Source: Methanobacterium aggregans | GTDB taxonomy: Archaea; Methanobacteriota; Methanobacteria; Methanobacteriales; Methanobacteriaceae | Length of the DNA stretch: 64,000 nucleotides | Direction of reading: 5' to 3' | Assembly (NCBI RefSeq): GCF_017874455.1 | Contig: NZ_JAGGLN010000003.1 | Coordinates: 248,001 to 312,000 of the forward strand | In this document: piece after piece, positions 26,890 through 33,962 of the stretch | Layout of the letters: every line of letters begins with the position of its first letter | Numbering within the stretch: the first letter of the stretch is position 1 | Translations under genes and position numbers: made by a program | Notes under the pieces: generated by a model | Seen by the model: the letters and a program-made list of their open reading frames with translations, nothing else | What the model was told of the DNA's origin: nothing | Databases searched by the model: none

Positions 26890-27222
26890 TCATTTCACCT
26901 CATCTTTAGTTTAAAACTGGTTTTAAATGTATGTTATTGGGATTAATTCTATTTTAAGATCAATTTTATCAGATTTTTATTAATATTATTTGAATGAATC
27001 ATACTTAATTTGTAGTCCATGGAAGATCATGGTGTAAAAAATTTTATGTAAAAATTTATTGAACTTAAAGAACTTGAAAAATTCTTGAATTAGAGATTCT
27101 ATTGACTAATTCCTAAAATTTTTCATGGGCCTTCAACATAGATCATGAACAAGATTAAGATAGGATCTTATAAAATATAAGTTAAATGTTCTTACGAAAC
27201 AAGTTGATATGTATAATAAATC
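26890..27222. other. Divergent promoter region between cfbD and the M14-like gene
   Basis: 333 bases without a gene. It contains the cfbD-side palindrome (26910-26927). On the rightward side, CTTATAAAATATAAG at 27166-27180 is a good box A candidate about 55 bases before the next start. Confidence 0.5.
26910..26927 (-). promoter_or_regulatory. Palindrome upstream of cfbD
   Basis: TTTAAAAC-TG-GTTTTAAA is a perfect 8-base inverted repeat ending 21 bases before the cfbD start. It overlaps the place where box A or the transcription start should be, so it could be a repressor or activator site. AT-richness makes chance symmetry possible. Confidence 0.4.
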
Positions 27223-27231
27223 GTGGTGATC

Positions 27232-27981
27232 ATGCATATAAAAGACCTGCTACTGATTATTTTAATGGTTGGAATAACCTTAACAGCCATTGTAGTTAAT
27301 TACGTCCCAATCAACAACCCAACCCATAATAGTTTTAATGGCCTCTTAAATCCTTTAACAAACTTCAATGGACTGAACCAGTCCTTGACCCTGGGAAGTG
27401 ATGATGAGGGCTACGTTGTGCGTGGAGGCCCCTACGGAAACCTGAATTCAACTGTTAAGATTGCTTACATCATAGGTGTGCATCCACGTGAGGTAAAGGC
27501 CCACACTGCCATTTTATGGGCTGTTTTAACCCACCAGAACCTGAAGTACTGTTACTACGTCTACTGGGTTCACGTCACAGAAGATGCCTCTGGCTACGAT
27601 AAAGGCAGAATAAACGGCCAGAACCTGGCTGCAGAATACGTTGTGCCGGATGTTGTCAGGGGAAACTTCAAAATGGCGGTGGATGTTCACTCCAACAGGG
27701 GGGTTCAGGCAGGTTACAAAGAGGATAGATTTGTAGTTTCACCTGTACAGGGCGGTTCATCAGAGGCCACAGCCCTAAACATCATTTCTAAAATTTCATG
27801 GCTGACTTACTACATTCCAAAGGGGGATACTGGCCCTAAAAGTCCACGTTTTGTAACTGTGCCACTTATAAACTCAGGGATAACGTCCTTTATCTATGAA
27901 ACCTACATGTACGAACCCTACAATGTAACACTGGAACATGCAGAAGAATTTGTTGGTGCAGTGGAGGCAGTGAACTTATAA
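27232..27981 (+). CDS. Membrane-anchored M14/AstE-like zinc hydrolase
   Basis: 249 residues. An N-terminal signal anchor (LLLIILMVGITLTAIVV) places the rest outside the cell. The catalytic pattern of zinc carboxypeptidase/succinylglutamate desuccinylase folds is visible: His84 and Glu87 in IGVHPREVKAH, His153 in AVDVHSNRG, and a late Glu223 in FIYETY as likely general base. It would cleave an amide or peptide at the outer surface. Pseudomurein peptides are an attractive but unproven substrate. It starts at ATG 27232, immediately after GGTGATC. sfsA is next, about 200 bases on. The family match is weak in overall sequence, so the call rests on the motifs. Confidence 0.6.
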   Translation: MHIKDLLLIILMVGITLTAIVVNYVPINNPTHNSFNGLLNPLTNFNGLNQSLTLGSDDEGYVVRGGPYGNLNSTVKIAYIIGVHPREVKAHTAILWAVLTHQNLKYCYYVYWVHVTEDASGYDKGRINGQNLAAEYVVPDVVRGNFKMAVDVHSNRGVQAGYKEDRFVVSPVQGGSSEATALNIISKISWLTYYIPKGDTGPKSPRFVTVPLINSGITSFIYETYMYEPYNVTLEHAEEFVGAVEAVNL

Positions 27982-28181
27982 TATGCATAGATGTACAGAA
28001 AATTTTTATTTAATTTTTTATTGTCCTGGTTTTGATCAAATTCTCCAGTTGTAAAATTATATTTGGAAATTTTATTTGTACGTATTATTTCAAAGTCACT
28101 AATCAATATTTTAACGATAACATTTAGATAACATACCAATTTCATGATTAAATTCATAATTAACAGTTGGTGGGATTGAAA

Positions 28182-28958
28182 ATGATAATATCCAATTTGA
28201 TAACAGGAAGCTTCATTGAAAGGCCCAACAGGTTCACAGTAATCTTCAGAATGGATAATTTTGATAAAAAGTTAAAAGATAATGTTGGGAACGATCTTAA
28301 AACCATCACTGAAAAGGCACATCTCCGCGACCCTGGAAGACTTGAAGAACTCCTTTTTTCTGGCGTTAAACTTCTTTTAAGGCCAGCAATTAATCCTGAA
28401 GGCAGAAAAACCAAGTTCGATGTGATTGCAGTTTTCAAAGACAACAATTGGGTTCTTATAAATTCAGGCTTCCACAGTGACATAGCTCAGGAACTCATAG
28501 AATCAGGATTAATATCTGAATTTTCAGGTTATTCAATTAAAAAAAGGGAATACTCCCATGGTAAAAGTAGAATAGACTTCCTATTATCTGCTAATTCACG
28601 TAATTCTGATAATAATGGCAATAACAGAATGTTGCTTGAGGTTAAAGGCTGCACCCTTGTTGAAGAGGGACATGCAAGGTTTCCAGATGCACCCACAAAA
28701 AGGGGCAGGAAGCATGTTGAGGAGCTCAAAGATGCCCTGGAAGAAGGGTACATATCCACAGTACTATTTTTGGTATTAAAGGAAGATGCAGATGATTTTG
28801 CACCCAACAGAGTTACAGATCCTGATTTTTCAGATTCATTAAATGCAGCCAGGGATTCTGGAGTTCTGATAGTTCCCTACTCCTTTAAAAATATCTACAA
28901 GCCATCAAAAAAGGAATTAGAAATAAAACCCTTTAAAAGAGTTGAATTGGATTTTTAG
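28182..28958 (+). CDS. sfsA: SfsA-family protein (putative DNA/RNA nuclease)
   Basis: 258 residues. It matches the SfsA family: an N-terminal OB-like part with GSFIERPNRFTVIFRM, then HLRDPGRLEELLFSGVKLLL. The nuclease-like core carries RIDFLL and LLEVKGCTLV, the D-x(n)-E-x-K arrangement of PD-(D/E)xK enzymes, followed by ARFPDAPTKRGRKHVEEL. Bacterial SfsA was named for sugar fermentation stimulation and binds DNA; nuclease activity is inferred from the fold. ATG 28182 follows GGTGGG; the upstream TTG 28167 has no site of its own. Confidence 0.9.
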   Translation: MIISNLITGSFIERPNRFTVIFRMDNFDKKLKDNVGNDLKTITEKAHLRDPGRLEELLFSGVKLLLRPAINPEGRKTKFDVIAVFKDNNWVLINSGFHSDIAQELIESGLISEFSGYSIKKREYSHGKSRIDFLLSANSRNSDNNGNNRMLLEVKGCTLVEEGHARFPDAPTKRGRKHVEELKDALEEGYISTVLFLVLKEDADDFAPNRVTDPDFSDSLNAARDSGVLIVPYSFKNIYKPSKKELEIKPFKRVELDF

Positions 28959-29057
28959 ACAATTAAAACCCTATTTTTTCAGGAATTAATGGCTACTGAA
29001 CATGGGAAGAGGGATAAAATCCATTAATCCTACCCATCACATGATTAAACAATTTCA

Positions 29058-30080
29058 TCAGGCTTGTCCAGTTGGATCATCTCTTTCAAGCCTTTCAAAC
29101 TCCTCAGGCTTCCCAATTCCAAGTATTATATCTCCAGATTCTATGGTCATGTTTCTAGGAGGATCTATGGTCAAATCTCCATTTTTACCAATCCCTACAA
29201 GCACAACTCCTGTATTTTCATGTATATCAGCATCCACTATGCTTTTACCTGCAAAATAACTTTCAGAACCTATTTTAACCTCTTTCAGTTCCCTTTCCTT
29301 CTTCTCAGCCAGAACATCCTGGACGAACATGGCCTCGTAACCGTCATCTATGCTCTTGTGCATCAGCCTGCCAGATATCACGAATGGAGAGATCACCTGG
29401 GTTGCACCTGCAAGTTTTATCTGTTCTATGTTTTCGTAGCGTTGTGCCTCAGCTATCACCCTGACTTCCTGGTCTAACTTTCTTATTCCAAGTATGCAGT
29501 GTATTGTATGTGAATCTGATTCCATATCCACTATTACTGCCTTCGCACCCCTAACATTTGCCTTTTCAAGGTCTTTTATACGTGTAGGATCGCCGTGAAC
29601 GAAGTTAACACCATTTTTCAGTGCCAGCTTGCGAACTGCCTCATTTTCATCCAAGATAAAAACCTCGCTTCCCCTTCCAATTTCCTTTATACATTCTGCT
29701 GTACTTTCTGTCCAGCCGCATATCACAACATGTCTTGATTTTTTCACGTTAATCAGCCCCATGAGCTTCATTTGTTCTTTACTCACGATAAGTTCCACAA
29801 TTGATTCAATAGCCACTGCAAATGTTCCAATACCCAGCACCAACAGGGTTATTGTGAAGTACATCCCAAGGGATGTTACAGGGCTGTAATCTCCATATCC
29901 AACGGTTCCAATTGTTATGAATGTCCAGTAGAATGACACGATCCATGGCTGACCTTCTATAAGATGGAAACCAATGGTTCCGTAGGCTACAACTGCTAGA
30001 ACCAGTATTAAAATACGGGTGATGGGTTTTTTAACCAGTTTGGGGAAATGTTCCCTTAAAAGTTCGAATAGTACAAACAT
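29058..30080 (-). CDS. mthK: MthK-type calcium-gated potassium channel
   Basis: 340 residues, end-to-end homologous to the MthK channel of Methanothermobacter. It has two spans around the pore helix and the filter TVGYGD (59-64). An RCK/TrkA-N domain follows from about 115 (SRHVVICGW) and a TrkA-C domain from about 255. Met107, the internal start that gives free RCK subunits in MthK, is conserved in KEQMKLMGL (ATG at 29760-29762). The calcium-site residues of MthK are Asp184, Glu210 and Glu212. They correspond here to Asp185, Glu211 and Gln213 (AEAQRYEN), so one ligand is changed. ATG 30080 follows AGGTGA. A small membrane-protein gene ends 16 bases upstream. Confidence 0.93.
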   Translation of the reverse strand: MFVLFELLREHFPKLVKKPITRILILVLAVVAYGTIGFHLIEGQPWIVSFYWTFITIGTVGYGDYSPVTSLGMYFTITLLVLGIGTFAVAIESIVELIVSKEQMKLMGLINVKKSRHVVICGWTESTAECIKEIGRGSEVFILDENEAVRKLALKNGVNFVHGDPTRIKDLEKANVRGAKAVIVDMESDSHTIHCILGIRKLDQEVRVIAEAQRYENIEQIKLAGATQVISPFVISGRLMHKSIDDGYEAMFVQDVLAEKKERELKEVKIGSESYFAGKSIVDADIHENTGVVLVGIGKNGDLTIDPPRNMTIESGDIILGIGKPEEFERLERDDPTGQA

Positions 30081-30096
30081 GGACTTTCACCTTGGA

Positions 30097-30438
30097 TCAT
30101 CTTTTCCTTAAGAAGAAGAACCATATTGCAAATACAAGAACTATAATGGCTATAATAACGAATATCCAGAAATATGTGCTGCCCTCTGAATCATCAGTTG
30201 AACCTGTGTCTTCGTTATCATCCATGTGGGATTTGTAGGATTTTGAACTGGAACTTCTATGACTCCCACTACTTCCCTTAACCATGGGACTAATATACTG
30301 AAGAGTTATTTCAGAGTTTAAACTCCCTGAAATAGATTCTGATGTCACAAATGGTATTTCATGTGCAGAAACACAGGATGGAATCATTAAAACACTAAAA
30401 ACAATGAGCAAAGATAAAATACTACTTTTAAACTTCAT
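30097..30438 (-). CDS. Small single-span membrane protein upstream of mthK
   Basis: 113 residues. A signal peptide with a likely cut after VSAHE is followed by about 40 extracellular residues. A Ser-rich linker (GSSGSHRSSSSKSY) and an acidic stretch come next. One membrane span (YFWIFVIIAIIVLVFAIWFF) and a basic tail LRKR complete it, predicting an outside-N, inside-C topology. It is not a family I recognise. It ends 16 bases before the channel gene, on the same strand, with the channel's ribosome site inside the gap, so the two are almost surely co-transcribed. An auxiliary subunit role is an inference only. Confidence 0.7.
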   Translation of the reverse strand: MKFKSSILSLLIVFSVLMIPSCVSAHEIPFVTSESISGSLNSEITLQYISPMVKGSSGSHRSSSSKSYKSHMDDNEDTGSTDDSEGSTYFWIFVIIAIIVLVFAIWFFFLRKR

Positions 30439-30903
30439 AAGTTCACCTCTGAATTATTAATAATAATTTCCCATGCCTGTTAATAAGTTTTACTGAGTTA
30501 CTCAACCTAAAAAAGAACTTGGATAGTTTTAATCCCACTAAAAATGCCCATATTTATGAATAATTAACTTTATTAGGATTTAAAAGGTTTTAATTCCTTT
30601 AAAACATTAATAAATGTTTTTCAGACGGTAAATTATTGTGGGAAACCTTTTATCCTAAGTTCTATTCTGTTTTCGTTTTCATCTTGACTCCACAACCTGA
30701 CGGAGTAATACTTCTACTGTGATGTGTCAAGGATGTGGCGTCACAAAATTTATCCAAAATATTATCTTTTTGTGAATATACTATCAAATTCAATAAATTG
30801 TAGGTACCCTTGGTCACTTAAAGATTTGAAGTTCACATGTCCTCTGAATAACCGTAAAATCGGGAAATTTTAGAATTAGGATTAACTAATTCCGGTGAAT
30901 AAT
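30439..30903. other. Divergent intergenic region with a GC-richer structured segment
   Basis: 465 bases between the leftward mthK pair and the rightward histidine kinase. The segment 30683-30742 stands out: CTTGAC pairs with GTCAAG (30683-30688, 30726-30731), and GACTCCACA with TGTGGCGTC (30686-30694, 30734-30742; 8 of 9). These two pairings compete. No tRNA or known riboswitch was recognised. Confidence 0.45.
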
Positions 30904-33705
30904 ATGATGGATGAAGATAAAACAAAAAAACAGCTCATATTGGAAATTAATAGTATGAGGGAAGAGTTGGATCATCTTAAATCAGATATTCATTTCAAAG
31001 GGGAGAACATGGACCTATGCAGGCCATTAACGGGTAAAGAAGAACTTTACAATGTTTTATTTAAACATTCTCAAGATTACGTATTCATATTGGGGCTTGA
31101 CGGGAATATAATAGATTTCAACTATGAGGTAGAAAAAATTGGTGGATTGAACCGCCATGAAATTGTTGGGAAACACTTCTCAGAATTTAAAGAAATCTTA
31201 GGGGGCGACATTTCCAAACATAAAAGATTTCTAGAGGATTTAATCAGGGGAGAGTCTGTTACTCCATTCGATTCAGACTTCGTGAGCACCACTGGTAAAA
31301 AACATATCATGAAACTGATACCAGTTCCAATAGAAAAGAATGGAAATTTAAGGTCTATAATGGTGATAATGAGGGATTTAACAGATTATGTTGAATCAAT
31401 GAATGCACTGAGTGAGAGTGAGGAAAAGTTCCGTTCACTTGTTGAATCCGCGAGTGATGCAATAATCCTCATCAACAAAGAGGGAAATATTACCTTATGG
31501 AATGAAAGTGCATCTAACATGTTTGGATTCTCTGAAAATGAGATCATTGGCAGTCCCATTGAAAGGATCATCCCAGAAGACTACTCCAAGTTCCATGAGG
31601 GATCCTTAAGCTATCCAATTAACTGTGAAGTTGAAGGAAAAACTTTCGAGGGTCTAGGCATAAAAAAGAACGGTGAAACCTTTTCAATTGATGTTTCACA
31701 CACCAGCTGGCTAATGAAGGGAGAACCTGTTTTCTGTACCATAATAAGGGATGTAAGTAGGCGTAAAAAAGCTGAAAATGAATTAATAGGATCTCAAAAG
31801 AAGTACAAGACCATATTCGAGAACACAGGAACTGCCATGTGCATAGTTGAAAAGGATGGAACCATATCACTTACAAACACAGAATTCACAAAAACCATGG
31901 GTTACAGTGCAGATTATCTGGAAGGTGCAAACCTTAAAAAATTCACAAAAACCAACTTCAGAAAGATCATGGACTATCAAAGATTAAAAAGTCTAAATCC
32001 AGATACAGCTCCAGTGAAGTATGAATTAAACTTCTTTGACAGTAAAAAAACTCTTAAAACTGCCATGCTGAACATTGCAGGAATTCCGGGAACAGATAAA
32101 ACCTTGATATCCCTCCTGGACATCACCGAGCTTAAAAAATCAGAACAAAAGATCGTAAATCAGAACAAAATCCTCAACGGCTTTAACAAGATATTTAAAT
32201 GTGCACTGTCATCCAAAAACCAGGAAGAACTTGCAAAGATATGTTTGAACACCTGTGAGGAGATCACAGAAAGTAAGTTAGGATTCATACAGCTCTTAAA
32301 CAAACGGGGCAATCTGGATTTCGTTGCATTAAGCGATCCTGCATGGGAGGTATCTAAATTCTTAAAAAACGATAAAGAATTCCTCATGAAGGATCTGAAG
32401 CTCCAGGGAATATATGCCAGGCCTGTGGTAGAGGAAAAATCCATTATAGTGAAGGATCCATCATCCCATCCTAACAGCATAGGTTTACCTAAGGGCCATT
32501 TTCCACTGGAATGTTTCCTGGGAGTTCCCCTTAAAAGGGGCAATAAGATCATTGGAGTCATTGGACTGGCAAATAAAAAAGAAGATTATGGTCATGATGA
32601 TGTTGAAACAGTTGAAAAACTTTCAAATGCCATAGCGGAGGTTCTCACTCTTAAACATGCCGAAGAAAAACTCATAAAAAGTCAAGAGAAGTTCCGACAA
32701 ATGGCTGAAAATGTTGAAGAAGGGGTATGGATAAGTGATGTGGGATCGAAGAACACGATGTATGTGAATCCTGCATATGAGAAAATATTTGGATTGTCCA
32801 AGGAGAGCATCCACAAAAATCCAGGTTCATGGATGGACATATTACACCATGATGATGTGGAACGTGTTTCAAAACATGCCTACAGAATCTTCCACAAACA
32901 TGAATTTGAACAAAAAAGGATCGAGTACCGTATAATAAGATCTGACGGCTCAATCAGGTGGATACAATCCCAGATATCCCCAATAAAGAATGAAAATGGA
33001 GAGATAATCCGTTTTGTTGGAGTTACTGATGATGTAACAGAACGTGTACTGGCTGAGGAGAAAATACAGAAATCCCTTGAAGAAAAGGAACTTCTCCTTA
33101 AGGAGATACATCACCGTGTTAAAAACAACATGCAAATAGTTTCCAGCCTTCTGAACCTGCAGTCAAGGTACATAGATGATGAAGAAGCCTACGCTGTTTT
33201 CAAGGAGAGTCAGAACCGTGTTAAATCAATGGCACTGGTCCATGAAAAACTCTACAGATCCACTGATCTTGCCAGTGTGAACTTTGGGGAATATGTGAGA
33301 AGCCTTTCAAAGGAACTTCTGATATCCTACGGTTCACGAAGCAACAACGTGGCCATAAAAACGGATCTGGACGATGTGTTTTTAAATGCAGATACTGCCA
33401 TACCCTGCGGTTTAATTGTGACTGAAATAATATCCAATTCCATTAAATACGCATTTGATGGTGAAGGTGGGGAGATATGCGTGGGACTCCACAGGTACAA
33501 TGGGGGCTTTGAGATTCTGATTGGGGACAACGGTGTTGGAATTCCAGAGGATATGGACCTTGAAAATACTGAAACACTCGGCCTGTTACTCATAAACTCA
33601 CTGACATCCCAGATCGATGGTGAGGTTGAACTTTTACGAAAAGGAGGAACTTCATTCAGGATAAAAATTCCTTTAAATGAGGATATCATCCTGAATAACT
33701 GTTGA
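30904..33705 (+). CDS. Cytoplasmic multi-PAS sensor histidine kinase
   Basis: About 933 residues and no membrane span. Domains in order: a short coiled coil, then PAS at about 45-165, 173-290 and 295-415. A GAF domain follows at about 425-590 and a fourth PAS with PAC at about 600-720. Next is a HisKA_2-type phospho-acceptor with the histidine in EIHHRVKNNMQIV, and a HATPase domain with SNSIKYAF and GDNGVGIP. It should sense a cytosolic ligand or redox state and autophosphorylate. No response regulator is nearby. The start is ATG 30904 or 30907, both after GGTGA (30894-30898). It lies between the K+ channel and the Na,K-like pump. Confidence 0.9.
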   Translation: MMDEDKTKKQLILEINSMREELDHLKSDIHFKGENMDLCRPLTGKEELYNVLFKHSQDYVFILGLDGNIIDFNYEVEKIGGLNRHEIVGKHFSEFKEILGGDISKHKRFLEDLIRGESVTPFDSDFVSTTGKKHIMKLIPVPIEKNGNLRSIMVIMRDLTDYVESMNALSESEEKFRSLVESASDAIILINKEGNITLWNESASNMFGFSENEIIGSPIERIIPEDYSKFHEGSLSYPINCEVEGKTFEGLGIKKNGETFSIDVSHTSWLMKGEPVFCTIIRDVSRRKKAENELIGSQKKYKTIFENTGTAMCIVEKDGTISLTNTEFTKTMGYSADYLEGANLKKFTKTNFRKIMDYQRLKSLNPDTAPVKYELNFFDSKKTLKTAMLNIAGIPGTDKTLISLLDITELKKSEQKIVNQNKILNGFNKIFKCALSSKNQEELAKICLNTCEEITESKLGFIQLLNKRGNLDFVALSDPAWEVSKFLKNDKEFLMKDLKLQGIYARPVVEEKSIIVKDPSSHPNSIGLPKGHFPLECFLGVPLKRGNKIIGVIGLANKKEDYGHDDVETVEKLSNAIAEVLTLKHAEEKLIKSQEKFRQMAENVEEGVWISDVGSKNTMYVNPAYEKIFGLSKESIHKNPGSWMDILHHDDVERVSKHAYRIFHKHEFEQKRIEYRIIRSDGSIRWIQSQISPIKNENGEIIRFVGVTDDVTERVLAEEKIQKSLEEKELLLKEIHHRVKNNMQIVSSLLNLQSRYIDDEEAYAVFKESQNRVKSMALVHEKLYRSTDLASVNFGEYVRSLSKELLISYGSRSNNVAIKTDLDDVFLNADTAIPCGLIVTEIISNSIKYAFDGEGGEICVGLHRYNGGFEILIGDNGVGIPEDMDLENTETLGLLLINSLTSQIDGEVELLRKGGTSFRIKIPLNEDIILNNC

Positions 33706-33962
33706 TGGTTGAACTTCATTTGAACTTCATTGAATAAATTGAACTCTAATGAATCAATTGAAGTAATTAAAGTTTAAAAAATAATTAAAGTTAAGGTATA
33801 TTCATTTAAGTGTAATCAAACTTCAAAAAGCAAATTAAACCCTAAAAAGAATATTTAAACATGAAATTTTAGATCATCACTAATTTTTGATTTTTTTAGT
33901 TTTTGTTTTAAATAAAAAAAATACTAGTTAAATAGTGTTCACATTCCATTTGAGCTGATAAT

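Noticed and set aside
30683..30742. Known riboswitch or C/D-box RNA
   Set aside because: The segment lacks the paired C/D boxes and any consensus I know; kept only as an unexplained structure.
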